DNA from: Lumbricus rubellus | Taxonomy: Eukaryota; Annelida; Clitellata; Crassiclitellata; Lumbricidae | Direction of reading: 5' to 3' | Assembly: GCA_945859605.1 (NCBI GenBank) | Contig: OX243814.1 | Span: 24,720,686-24,784,685 of the forward strand | Length of the DNA: 64,000 bases | Shown: positions 1 through 9,019 of the stretch, in pieces | Layout of the letters: each line of letters starts with the position of its first letter | Position numbering within the stretch: the first letter of the stretch is position 1 | Notes under the pieces: model-generated | Seen by the model: only the letters and a program-made list of their open reading frames with translations | Databases searched by the model: none | Told to the model about the DNA's origin: nothing | Program-made: the position numbers and the translations under genes

Positions 1-540
1 ATATAGATGTTGAATAGCAGGGGATATAGTGGGCAACCTTGTCTTATTGAGCATGTAGCCTACAATAAAAAGAACCAGTCATTCAAATCGTCGCCTTCGT
101 CCGAAATAAAACAAAATGACGGACGCGGATCGAATAAGCAGGATTTCGGTGTTTCTTCGTATTCGTTGAAAAAAAACTGTTTGAAGAATTCATCGATAAC
201 TTAGGTACCGGTACCCATGTTAGGCCTAACACTGACGTGGTCACATGCTCATACACTCCAGTTCGAGAATCAGATTGGCGGAGTTTGGATCTATACCCAA
301 AACTTTTCACTATCAATACATTTATTGCTTCCTGCATTAAAAGGTATTTTGCGAGCCACTTCAACAGCCTGACATTAATTCTAGTTGAAAGAAGAAACTA
401 TCTCGACAACAACAAAATTTCATCGATACATGTAAGTCGCTCGTTTCGTTAAGTCATTTATTATCAAAGTTCGTAGTATTTTTTATTTCCTTTTCAAATG
501 TGATCTACTGCTTGCAAACAGAGAAGCCTTGTGGGAGATA
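1..540. other. 5' edge, no gene recognised
   Basis: Short overlapping open frames on both strands (for example 7-204, 83-364, 237-452) show no recognisable motif, no signal peptide and no family resemblance. It is host DNA just downstream of gene a. I see nothing supportable here. Confidence 0.5.
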
Positions 541-1952
541 TTAATATCCAGCATATCCGTATCCGTCGTTGTTACCGTAGCCATGACCACCGTATCCATG
601 GTAACCGTAATTTCCTCCGGTTCCAGGCACGCCTTCCCAACGAGCGGTTCCGGTTCCAGAACCCACTTTTTCAGCCACGTGATTAACGTACAGCTGACGT
701 GCAGCATTTTGATAGTTGGAAGCAACGCCATCTGGCCTGTAAAATCGAAGGAAAAAACAATTAACTACCAATAAATTGAATGACCATGACAATGACGATT
801 TTAACCACCAGATAACCGACGGCCCACATAAAATGCTTAATGACCTACATACATGTAGATCTGATTACTCGTTATTATCCGTAAAGTCAAGATAAACATC
901 CATAGGCGTAGGAGACGGGGGTCCAGGGGGGGGCAAATGCCCCCCCAAATTTCGGGCAAGTGTGATTTTTCGGGCAAGCAGACCCGAAAAAATAAAAAAA
1001 ATTAATTAAATTTTTTTTCCGGCTGTTCTTGCCCGAAAAATCAGACTTGCCCGAAATTTCGGGCAAAAAGTAACGGGAAATTTCAGAAGATTTCGGCCGG
1101 ATGACTAAAAAAGGTCGTCAGAATTTTCGGGCAAACGTAACTGGAATTTTTCTTACGATATCGGCCGGACGAAAAAAAATTTCGGGCAAAAATCTAATTT
1201 TTGCCCCCCCCAACGCTGAAATGTCCCCTACGCCTATGTAAACATCTAATTGTATTTTCACGAGTTACTTTTAACAATCTTGCAGCTAAGCGGATCTAAC
1301 TAACATGGTTATTTTTACACGACCACTATGTAGAAGTCCTACTGGTTGACCTCACGCTACGTACTGCCGACTTCAACCGCCTCTCTTTGTCCACTACGCT
1401 CACGTGACAGACGATCTACAAGTCCTGCGAGGAAGGACTGCCTTGGCTTAGAACTCAATCTTTTGCCTTTATTGGTTCTGCACTTTGAAATCAGCTCTTT
1501 CCACTGACATGTTCTTTGTTATTAACTGGTACCGGTACCTCAAGCACAGTTTTCAGTTGACTAAAAATCAAAACTCCTTTCTTTTGTCTGGGTTTATTGC
1601 ACTGGTAGCGCCTCTGATTGGTGCGTACTATGAGCATAGTGTCAAAACAAAGTATGCATCAAAACTAAATTTTTGATTTTACTCTAGAGGAATCAACACT
1701 TGAATACCTAGTCAAAAAACATGAATTGCAGCCAAGAAATTGAAAGCCAAATAATTTTCTTATATTTGATGGCAAAGCATAATCCTAAGTAATGACCATA
1801 ATAATATTATAGGCTTGATTGCAAAAGCAAAAAACAAATAAGACTTACACGTGTCTGAGTCCTGGTTCGTAGTGACCGTACGACGTGTCTTTCTCGTATC
1901 CAGCAAAGACGGTAGCCACGGTGGCAACGAGTAAAACCAAGAGGACCTTCAT
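541..1952 (-). CDS. Host gene a: small secreted Gly/Tyr-rich protein, two exons
   Basis: Exon 1 is 1952-1849 and exon 2 is 736-541, both on the minus strand, with a donor GTAAGT at 1848 and an acceptor ACAG ending at 737; the intron is phase 2, so the codon for Val is split. Exon 1 encodes a hydrophobic signal peptide (MKVLLVLLVATVATVFAG, then YEK). Exon 2 begins PDGVASNYQNAARQLYVNHV and ends in a Gly/Tyr/His-rich tail (GYGGHGYGNNDGYGYAGY, then stop). The predicted product is about 99 residues and secreted. I do not recognise the family; the tail composition is reminiscent of extracellular structural proteins. The intron carries a MITE at 901-1238. Four paralogues with the same exon structure lie in this window, which is the main support for the gene model. 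Confidence 0.85.
901..1238. mobile_element. hAT-like MITE in intron of gene a
   Basis: Non-coding 338-bp element with terminal inverted repeats CATAGGCGTAGG / CCTACGCCTATG and a perfect 8-bp target duplication TAAACATC (893-900 and 1239-1246). The interior is G/C-rich and T-rich with repeated TTCGGGCAA words. The 8-bp duplication points to hAT-type mobilisation. A second copy lies at 23388-23762. Confidence 0.8.
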
Positions 1953-2040
1953 GATGACTTGTTCGGTAGACAGCAGATGACTACGAAGATTCGAATCGAA
2001 TGCAGACTGAACTGTGATAAATGACCACAAAAGAACGGAC

Positions 2041-2049
2041 CTTTTATAG
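2041..2049 (-). promoter_or_regulatory. TATA box of gene a
   Basis: CTATAAAAG on the minus strand about 90 bp upstream of the ATG. It is followed downstream by the block CACAGTTCAGTCTG, which contains an initiator-like TCAGT. The same spacing and block occur in genes b, c, d and e. Confidence 0.65.
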
Positions 2050-2068
2050 GCTACTGAACAACGTCAGC

Positions 2069-2285
<217 letters not shown>

Positions 2286-2623
2286 CGGAACACAAAAGTA
2301 TTCATTCAAATAAAGAATCGAGTACCTAATTTTACCGTCATTTGACGTATACATTCGCATGAATTATTGGCAACGTGTCATCCTGTAGACAATGAAAAAA
2401 ATCTACAGTACCAATTTTTACTTGACTCCGCATTCAGCCAACTGCTGCCATCAGTCACTGACAATCGGCGTGCCAATAGATGCCCCCTCCCATTGCGTTA
2501 CGGTCCATGTTTGTCTCTGTTACTGCTTCCGTCTCAGTTTTCTGTTTGTCCTTCTCTGTCTGTCTGACCTGGCATGTAGGCTAGAAGTGCATAGCGCTGA
2601 ACAGATGTCACTGTTGTTAGGCC

Positions 2624-2630
2624 TATATAA
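2624..2630 (+). promoter_or_regulatory. TATA box of gene b
   Basis: TATATAA, with the conserved TCACAGTTCAGTCTG block about 25 bp downstream as probable initiator. The ATG follows at 2720. Gene d has the same arrangement. Confidence 0.7.
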
Positions 2631-2719
2631 GGTCCGTTCCATTCTGGTCAGTTATCACAGTTCAGTCTGCTTTCACTTCTAAGATACGTAGTCATCTGCC
2701 GTCGTTAGAACAAGTCATC

Positions 2720-3702
2720 ATGAAGGTCCTGTTGGTTTTACTCGTTGCCACCGTAGCTTCCGTCTTCGCTGGATACGAGAAAGACGCATCGTACGGTCAC
2801 TACGAACCAGGACTCAGACACGTGTAGGCCTAAGCTCAATTTAATCGGCAATTTTAAAAATATCTAATAGACATCTAATAGACTAATTACGATAAAGATT
2901 CGAGAATAACGCAATTTAATGTACGTCATCCTTTACGATTGTATGCTTTGAATGCTTTATATTCATTGATGCAGAATTATAATATAGGTTTTTCCAGCAA
3001 TTCATGCAACGTAGGCTACATAGGCCTATATATGTCCATGTTGGCTACTGCAACCTTGATATTGCCAGAGGCTGTTGATTTTTTCGTTACAGCAGCTCAT
3101 TTCCTTGAAAAGTTTGAGCTCGAAGGAGCAGTAAGCTAATCACTAAAGGTCCAGGCTGTCTGATTAGTGAAAGACTGAGTCAAAATAGCTGCACAACGGA
3201 AACGCTGAAATTCAACAAAAATATTATACAACAAAAGAATTTTGGAGAAGAATGCTGATCAATAGGCCTATTGCAAATTATAATTATTTTAAAATTAAAT
3301 CAAACGGCACTTGTAGGTTAGTTCTATATGTGAAACTGCGACTAATAAAACTTCGCTGACTGGTCTTCACAAAATAAAATCAACCATAGCTTAAGGAGTT
3401 AGGACGTAAGTAGGCCTGCACATTAATTTACTACGGGCATTTATTAAACATCGCAGTGCGAGATAATTAGATGTCTTCATTTGACTGCGCAAACCGTTCT
3501 TTTTGTTGACAGGCCAGATGGCGTTGCTTCCAACTATCAGAATGCCGCACGTCAACTGTACGTTAATCACGTGGCCGAACGCGTTGGCTCCGGAACAGGA
3601 ACCGCTCGGTGGGAGGGCGTACCTGGAACTGGTGGAAATTACGGTTACCATGGATACGGTGGTCACGGGCACAATCACGGATACGGATATGCTGGATACT
3701 AA
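2720..3702 (+). CDS. Host gene b: small secreted Gly/Tyr-rich protein, two exons
   Basis: Exon 1 is 2720-2823 and exon 2 is 3513-3702; the intron starts GTAGGC and ends ACAG, phase 2 as in gene a. The signal peptide is nearly identical to that of gene a (MKVLLVLLVATVASVFAG). The mature part runs from YEKDASYGHYEPGLRHV into PDGVASNYQNAARQ and ends in a Gly/His/Tyr tail (GGHGHNHGYGYAGY). The product is about 97 residues. It is head-to-head with gene a. Its stop codon lies only 82 bp before Polinton 1, so the native 3' end has been separated from the gene: sequence matching the downstream flank of gene d resumes on the far side of the element (about 20195 onward). Confidence 0.85.
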
Positions 3703-3784
3703 GATTCTGATATGACGACGAATTAAATGCATGAACTGTATCGTCTCACTGTACCACGTGAATCTTTAGTTCGTTTGAAACACT

Positions 3785-3871
3785 AGTAGTATAGGGTTAA
3801 CAAGCTGGATGTCTTTTATTATTTCCTGAGGGGGGTGCTCGGTAGTACAGTGGTTAGCGCGCTGAACTGTC
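3785..3871 (+). repeat. Left TIR of Polinton 1
   Basis: About 87 bp matching the reverse complement of 20108-20194 with a few mismatches. The right arm continues matching the TIR of element 3 for about 90 bp more, but the left arm breaks off at ...GCGCGCTGAACTGTC, so the left TIR appears to have lost its inner part. Confidence 0.9.
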
Positions 3872-4333
3872 AACCAAGAGGTCTTTTGTTATTTCCTCCT
3901 CTTCTCCTTTGGGGGTCTTTTATTATTTACTGATTCCTCCTCACGTCTCTCGTCATTTCAACTCTGGATGGATAGACAGATAGACAGATAGACAGATAGA
4001 CAGATAGACAGATGATTGGATGGATTTTACACAACAACACCAGCACCTGTAGCAAACGCCACGTATACCGTAAGGAAATCAATAATTATAAATCAATATT
4101 TTTCTTCAGCAGCTGTCTCTGTTCGCTCGCCCTACACGTCATGCAAGCAGCCTTTGTTCGTTCTATCGACGTGTCATACAGCAGCTGTCTTAGCAGCAGT
4201 AGCCATCTAACGTCGAGACAGAGAAGACTCTACGTGGCGTGTTCGCTTCAGTCTACTTTAACAACGCAATAGTAATCTCTGGTTTGTCTTTTAGCTACAA
4301 GTACTTGCGCTATAAGCTTATTATACATGTAGA
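3872..4333. other. Polinton 1 left non-coding region
   Basis: Holds degenerate copies of the TCTTTTATTATTTCC word that is repeated in the TIRs, and a (GATAGACA)n microsatellite at about 3969-4013. A splice-acceptor-like stretch (TTTGTCTTTTAG) about 40 bp before the next gene could mean an upstream untranslated exon. No coding sequence is supported. Confidence 0.5.
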
Positions 4334-5338
4334 ATGGCCGATCTCAGTGATCTGTTTATAAAAATCGGGACAAACTCTAAAGAAGTAATAGATAGAGGAC
4401 TTATTAAGAGATCTTTAACAGTCGCTAAAAGAACGGAATTAATGGAAGAATTAAAGAAACTAGCAACCTGTATCGATGAACTAAAGAAAAGAAAACGTCA
4501 GATCAAAAGACCTCGTGACACCAATCAACCGCCTGCTGAAAATCAACCATCTGCTGACAATCTACCACCTACGGCTGCTACCGATCCACCACCTCCATCT
4601 GCTGTCAATGAACCGATTCCGTGTTGTAGTAAGACTCTATCTAACATACAGCCCGTTGAGTCTCCAACTCCACCCGGACGTAAGTCAGACAACTACAGCT
4701 TAAAAAATTTCGAAGAAAATATAGTTCCCAAGATACGGGAACGGATCGCGGAATACGGAAGCCTTCATCCACACTTGGAATGGAATTTGGAGCTGAATTT
4801 TCTGGACAACCCTTCTAATTTAAAACCGACTGACCTAGCATCAATTAAACAACTTCATGAACAACTTGTAGACACAGAAAAAACAGCGTTGAATCTGCGT
4901 CTCCTCATTGCCTACCACAGAGGAATGTGCTACCTCTCTGCACGTAAGTACCTGCCAACTGACATCCCTATAAAAGAATGGTTTCCTCAAGAATTTGGCT
5001 TGCCCTATATAACAATTAACCGCTACTACCAATTTTCAACACTTATCAAAAGCTATCCCGGGTTGATCTATTGTGGCCTATCCTTTTCACAACTCACAAA
5101 ACACCACAGCAGAATCGAAAACCTTCTCAACATCGACGACGGTCTTAGGATGAAACTAAAATCTCAAGTCGAAATCTGTGCTCATAACAGTACATCTACC
5201 ATCGATCCTGTAGAAACGCAAGTCGAAAACGAATTGAATCTGAACGTTGATCCTGGTTACAAAGAACGTTTAAACAGTACTGCGAGTTCTCCAATGGAAG
5301 TCGAAGACGAAGATAGGCTGCTGCAGGATGATTCTTAA
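4334..5338 (+). CDS. Unknown 334-aa protein with DUF3102-like helical region
   Basis: I do not recognise this gene with certainty. Residues 1-60 are charged and probably helical (Lys-rich around 34-56). Residues 60-125 are a low-complexity Pro/Asn-rich linker. The C-terminal half (about 125-290) is a compact helical domain: a Leu-rich stretch, then YHRGMCYLSARKYLP, then EWFPQEFGLPYITINRYYQF. That order (an acidic Phe/Leu turn followed by a helix-turn-helix-like segment) resembles phage DUF3102-type DNA-binding proteins; this is inference by eye. The tail is acidic. It is the only gene of element 1 with no counterpart in element 3, where a different sequence fills the same place. It may be captured cargo or a regulator. 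Confidence 0.6.
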   Translation: MADLSDLFIKIGTNSKEVIDRGLIKRSLTVAKRTELMEELKKLATCIDELKKRKRQIKRPRDTNQPPAENQPSADNLPPTAATDPPPPSAVNEPIPCCSKTLSNIQPVESPTPPGRKSDNYSLKNFEENIVPKIRERIAEYGSLHPHLEWNLELNFLDNPSNLKPTDLASIKQLHEQLVDTEKTALNLRLLIAYHRGMCYLSARKYLPTDIPIKEWFPQEFGLPYITINRYYQFSTLIKSYPGLIYCGLSFSQLTKHHSRIENLLNIDDGLRMKLKSQVEICAHNSTSTIDPVETQVENELNLNVDPGYKERLNSTASSPMEVEDEDRLLQDDS

Positions 5339-5379
5339 CCTTACAGAGTCATAAAATGTTCTTATGTAGGAGTTTTTAC

Positions 5380-6140
5380 TTCAGCGTGTTCATATGACCT
5401 ACTTTTAGTACCAATATGAGACTTGCGATTGTGTAGGACTTGTAGCGCGTGACGCAGGTGATTATAATAATTTATTTTGTCGCGAAGGAGGCCTACGTCA
5501 GTAGAACTTGTTATTACTGCGTGCTTTGTGATCTGCGAATGTACAGTAGAACTTGTGATCTGCGAACGAATGTTATTACAGCGTGCTGCATGACCGACTT
5601 TTGGTCTCGTCAGTGAGACCAAAAAGCGGGCTTCATGATCTGCGAGCGAATATTATTAAAGCGTGCTTCGTGATCTGCGAACGAATGTTATTACAGCGTG
5701 CAGCATGACCGACTTTTGGTATCGTCAGTGAGACCAAGCAGCAGTACAGTGGAACTTGTTATTACAGCGTGCTTCATGCTCTGCGAATGTTATTAAAGCG
5801 TGCTTCGTGATCTGCGAGCGAATATTATTACTGCGTGCTGCATGACCGACTTTTGGTATCGTCAGTGAGACCAAGCAGCAGTACAGTAGAACTTGTTATT
5901 ACACCGTGCTTAGTCATCTGCGAATGTTATTACAACGTGCTTCATGATCTGCGAATGTACAGTAGAACTTGTGAACTGCAAACGAATGTTATTACAGCAT
6001 GCTACTTTCGGTATCATCATCAGTGATACTAAGCTGCAGTAGGCTACAGTAGAACTTGTTATTAATTCGTGATCTGTGAATTTACAGTAGAACTTGTTTT
6101 TAAAGCATGCTAACTGATCTGCGAATCTTATTACAGCATA
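5380..6140. repeat. Tandem/interspersed repeat array, Polinton 1
   Basis: About 760 bp of imperfect repeats built from words such as CAGTAGAACTTGTTATTAC, GCGTGCTTCATGATCTGCGA and CGACTTTTGGTATCGTCAGT, each present three to eight times with variable spacing. No protein is encoded. The start (GTAGGACTTGTAGCG...) matches a stretch near 49113 in element 3, which then carries a different repeat array. It may be a replication or regulatory region, or a satellite expansion. Confidence 0.8.
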
Positions 6141-6240
6141 GGCGGAAACCTGACTGAAAAGTTCGGGGGACGAAGGAGTGGTCGAAGGGAAGAAAATTTT
6201 TCACCGCCCAAAAAGCACCAGGGCTGCCACTCTGAAAAAT

Positions 6241-6540
6241 TAAAAAACCCAAGTTGGTCGGTAAAAAAAACCCCAGGTTTTTCTAAAAATTTTCTAACTT
6301 TTTTTCTAGGTTTTTTTTTTTTTTTCTAGGTTTTTTTTTCTAAGTTTTTTTCCCTAGGTTTTTTTTTCTAACTTTTTTTCTAAATTTTTTTCTAGGATTT
6401 TTTTCTAACTTTTTTTCTAGGATTTTTTTTCTAGGTTTTTTTTTTTCTAAGTTTTTTTTCCTAGGTTTTTTTTTCTAACTTTTTTTTTCTAGGTTTTTTT
6501 TTTCCTAGGTTTTTTTTTTTTTTTTTTTTTTGTAATCCGT
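6241..6540. repeat. T-rich low-complexity tract (TnCTAGG / TnCTAA)
   Basis: Long T runs separated by CTAGG or CTAAC units, on the 3' side of the minus-strand integrase gene. Element 3 has a shorter poly-T tract at the same place (about 49860-49893). About 85 bp before it, both elements share a segment beginning CATAGGCGGAAACCTG. Confidence 0.85.
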
Positions 6541-6699
6541 TCCAAAAAGTCAAGAATTTTTGTTTTCTCGAATGTCTTTTTCTTCTTAGAACAGGCTGCG
6601 AATGTACAGTTTAACTTGTTAATAAAGCGTGTTCATAGAGAAGTAATGATTGCACAAGGGCTGTAGTAGTAAATCAGTTTGCTAATAGTAGTAGTAAAT

Positions 6700-7629
6700 T
6701 CACAATGATATCAAGTCTTTATTAATAACCCATGAATTGAATGAATCATCATAGCCTAACCATTTCACCAATGAACGGTTTCCACGTTTCCTAATAATCT
6801 TTTCTATTTTAAATGTATCTTGCGTTGTCGATTGTAACTCAGCTTCATAAAATGTCCCTTTTATTTCTTCTCCATGATAGTCAGAGATTTTATAGGTTAT
6901 AGGGTCTGTGTACTGAATGTGTGTTATAGTAAAAATTTCTTGTGTCCAACGATTTGTGTAGCCTTTCTCGAATGTCTTTTTCTTCTTAGAAATTCTTACT
7001 TTATCTCCTACCGAAAATTTAGGTTTAACAGTTTCAGGTACAGCGTCCCCATATAGATTCATCCACACAACCCATTCGTTTGCTTTGATACTCGCTTTAA
7101 CAGGAGTCATTTTAATGGAAGAATGTCTTGTGTTGTTGTATAAACTAAGCATATTATCTAAAACATCGATATATCTCTGAGTTGAATTTGCTGTAAAATA
7201 CTTAAACATCTTTTCTTTTACTGTTCTATTAAATCTTTCTACGATACAAGATTTCTCTTCATTCTCAGTTGAGTACAACTGCATACCTAATGATTTTACC
7301 TGTTTATTATAGAATTCTGTTCCCTTATCGACCCAAAGTTTTTCCCCCCTTCTTTTGCTCGTATTAAATATTTTAACGAAAGCATCTGCCACAGATTCTC
7401 CGCGCTTATCTTTTAACGGCTGAATAAATGCATACTTGGAGAATATATCAATGACGCTTAACAAATATTTCACACCAGAATTAAATTTAGCATAAGCCTG
7501 CATGTCAATCAAGTCTGCTGCCCAAACTTTGTCCACTCCCTGAACATAAACAACTCGCTTCCTGAACTTCCTGACTATAGGTTTATGCAATTCGTCAGCA
7601 AGTTCGTCTGTCCATCTCAGAGTTTTTTT
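6700..7629 (-). CDS. INT: Polinton integrase (DDE) with C-terminal chromodomain, in -1 frame to upstream gene
   Basis: Retroviral-type integrase that would insert the element and create the 6-bp target duplication. Counting from the Leu codon at 7590: first Asp in WAADLIDM (26), second in WVDKGTEF (88), Glu in VERFNRT (118). After the catalytic core comes an SH3-like segment (KFSVGDKVRI) and a chromodomain (about 260-294, RSLVKWLGYDDSFNSW). There is no ATG before the first catalytic Asp. The frame is open back to a run of nine A at the end of the upstream gene and lies in -1 phase to it. Conserved residues (WTDELADELHKP) are encoded between that run and the core, and the other two elements keep them. 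Expression as a -1 frameshift extension of the PLA2-like protein is therefore likely; splicing or a non-AUG start are alternatives. Confidence 0.92.
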   Translation of the reverse strand, partial: KKTLRWTDELADELHKPIVRKFRKRVVYVQGVDKVWAADLIDMQAYAKFNSGVKYLLSVIDIFSKYAFIQPLKDKRGESVADAFVKIFNTSKRRGEKLWVDKGTEFYNKQVKSLGMQLYSTENEEKSCIVERFNRTVKEKMFKYFTANSTQRYIDVLDNMLSLYNNTRHSSIKMTPVKASIKANEWVVWMNLYGDAVPETVKPKFSVGDKVRISKKKKTFEKGYTNRWTQEIFTITHIQYTDPITYKISDYHGEEIKGTFYEAELQSTTQDTFKIEKIIRKRGNRSLVKWLGYDDSFNSWVINKDLISL

Positions 7630-8156
7630 TTCAACCCCATTCCAAAATGGGTTTTCGTTGATAAAATTGGTTTAACTATAGATCTTTCAATTCGTTCGCG
7701 GAAAGAAGGATTAGGTATATTATTTAATTCATCTATCATAGCTCTGTCAGCGACGTTTCTCCCTGCTGTATCAGTATGTTTAGCATAAGCCAGGTCATGA
7801 CGATAGGCTGCTGCATCAACTCTATCTACTGGTTTGCTCCAGTCTTTTGGCGTTCCGTCAGGGTTTAAACGCAAATCCAATCGAGTTCCTGGACCCGTGA
7901 AAGAATGTCCCGGAAGATGCATTTCGCCCGGATATTTTGCCCATGGAAGTTTAATGTTGGAAGTAGCAGAATTGAGAGCTGAGACTAAATCACCTCCTTG
8001 TACTGTAGTAGACATTTTAGTAAACTGAGTTTTTCTAGCGCCACATTCAACGCATACACATCTAAGCATAGGTCTACCATTCTTACTGACGACTCGTTGA
8101 ATATCTCTACACTCAGTTTGTCGCTTACATTTTACGCAATACGAGCTGTGCTCCAT
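7617..8156 (-). CDS. Zinc ribbon + PLA2-like protein
   Basis: A 179-residue protein. The N-terminus is a zinc ribbon (C7, C10 and C35, C38; YCVKCKRQT ... CVECGARKTQ), like the short DUF5679-type ribbons of large DNA viruses. Residues 75-130 resemble the phospholipase A2 domain of parvovirus capsid proteins: a GPGTRL calcium-loop-like motif (88-93) and HDLAY (120-124) holding the His-Asp dyad. In parvoviruses that domain helps the particle leave the endosome, so a virion or entry role is plausible (inference). The C-terminus ends MGLKKKL at a nine-A run where the integrase frame begins. It shares a 20-bp divergent promoter with the ATPase. In element 1, residue 33 is Cys rather than the Gly seen in the other copies. 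Confidence 0.82.
   Translation of the reverse strand: MEHSSYCVKCKRQTECRDIQRVVSKNGRPMLRCVCVECGARKTQFTKMSTTVQGGDLVSALNSATSNIKLPWAKYPGEMHLPGHSFTGPGTRLDLRLNPDGTPKDWSKPVDRVDAAAYRHDLAYAKHTDTAGRNVADRAMIDELNNIPNPSFRERIERSIVKPILSTKTHFGMGLKKKL
7623..7631 (-). other. Putative -1 frameshift slippery site (PLA2/integrase), element 1
   Basis: A run of nine A on the minus strand. In the reading frame it is TTG AAA AAA AAA CTC TGA, so a classical A AAA AAC heptamer precedes the stop by one codon. A -1 slip continues into the integrase frame (CTG AGA TGG). Elements 2 and 3 have equivalent sites. I did not model a downstream pseudoknot. Confidence 0.65.
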
Positions 8157-8176
8157 TTTAATATAATATAATTAAA
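8157..8176. promoter_or_regulatory. Compact bidirectional AT-rich promoter
   Basis: Only 20 bp (TTTAATATAATATAATTAAA) separate the ATGs of the divergent PLA2-like and ATPase genes. The spacer is entirely A/T and near-palindromic, giving both genes a TTAAAATG start context. It is identical in element 3. The shortness implies very short 5' leaders or transcription starting within the spacer. Confidence 0.6.
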
Positions 8177-8953
8177 ATGGAAGTCCAAGACCTATCGTGG
8201 AATGAAGAATCAAGTAAACGCTTTAACAGTCCTCTCCTACCAAGAAGCATCAGAGGTTTGATCGTCGGTAAGTCTCAATGCGGCAAGACAATATTACTAC
8301 TTAATTTATTACTGAGACCTGGTTGGTTAGACTATGATAACTTGCAGATCTTTGGCAAAAGTTTATTTCAATCAGAATATAAGATACTTAAGAAAGCATT
8401 CGAAGAGAAATTACCAAAGGAAGCAATTATAAGACTTTTTGATAATCGCGATGAAATCATGAAATTAAATGTATCACCGACCGCCGTAGTCGAGGAGATG
8501 TCTAAAAACATGGCCAAAAAATCGGATATAGAATGCAAGTTCTTTGAAACCTCTGAAGATGTTCCAGATCCACGAGACTTAAGTCGAGATAAGAAGAATC
8601 TCATGATTTTTGATGATTTACAGTTAGAGCGACAAAATAAATGCGAATCGTATTATATAAGAGGTAGGCATAGTAATGTAGACTGCTTTTACCTAGCACA
8701 AAATTATTTCAAGCTACCTAGACAAACTATAAGAGAGAATGCTAACTTTATATGTTTGTTCCCTCAAGACCTCAAGAATATTAATCATATATACAGCGAT
8801 CATATAGGTGTAGATGATATGACTATAGAAGAATTTCGAAAACTATGCAAAACTGCGTGGGATGAAACGCATGGTTTTGTGGTTATAGACCTTACTAGTA
8901 AAACAAATAAGGGCAGGTACAGATCTGGATTAGATACATTTTACATTAAATAA
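8177..8953 (+). CDS. ATP: Genome-packaging ATPase (FtsK/HerA type)
   Basis: A 258-residue P-loop ATPase expected to pump element DNA into capsids. Walker A is GKSQCGKT (31-38). Walker B is NLMIFDD (141-147). A conserved block RHSNVDCFYLAQNYFKLP (about 164-181) contains the sensor-like Gln. The length and motif order fit the A32-like ATPases of Polintons, adintoviruses and virophages. It opens the plus-strand virion gene block, with an ATG in TTAAAATGG context. Confidence 0.93.
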   Translation: MEVQDLSWNEESSKRFNSPLLPRSIRGLIVGKSQCGKTILLLNLLLRPGWLDYDNLQIFGKSLFQSEYKILKKAFEEKLPKEAIIRLFDNRDEIMKLNVSPTAVVEEMSKNMAKKSDIECKFFETSEDVPDPRDLSRDKKNLMIFDDLQLERQNKCESYYIRGRHSNVDCFYLAQNYFKLPRQTIRENANFICLFPQDLKNINHIYSDHIGVDDMTIEEFRKLCKTAWDETHGFVVIDLTSKTNKGRYRSGLDTFYIK

Positions 8954-9019
8954 AAGCAATAATAAAATGATAACAAAATTTAAGATTTTATATTCTAGGT
9001 TTAAAAATAGCTATCTAAA

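Noticed and set aside
3840..3875. A genuine tRNA gene in the TIR
   Set aside because: Only an A-box-like half is present; no acceptor stem, no T-arm and no B box.
4012..4272. 86-codon open frame before the 334-residue gene
   Set aside because: Composition is ordinary, no motif, and it begins in a microsatellite; possibly an untranslated leader.
5380..6140. Repeat array considered as CRISPR
   Set aside because: Eukaryotic context, irregular spacing, repeats diverged, no cas genes; the same holds for 49190-49690.
6700..7590. Integrase starting at a UUG codon (7590) or GUG (39213 in element 2)
   Set aside because: Conserved residues are encoded upstream of these codons, and the open frame reaches the slippery site in every element.
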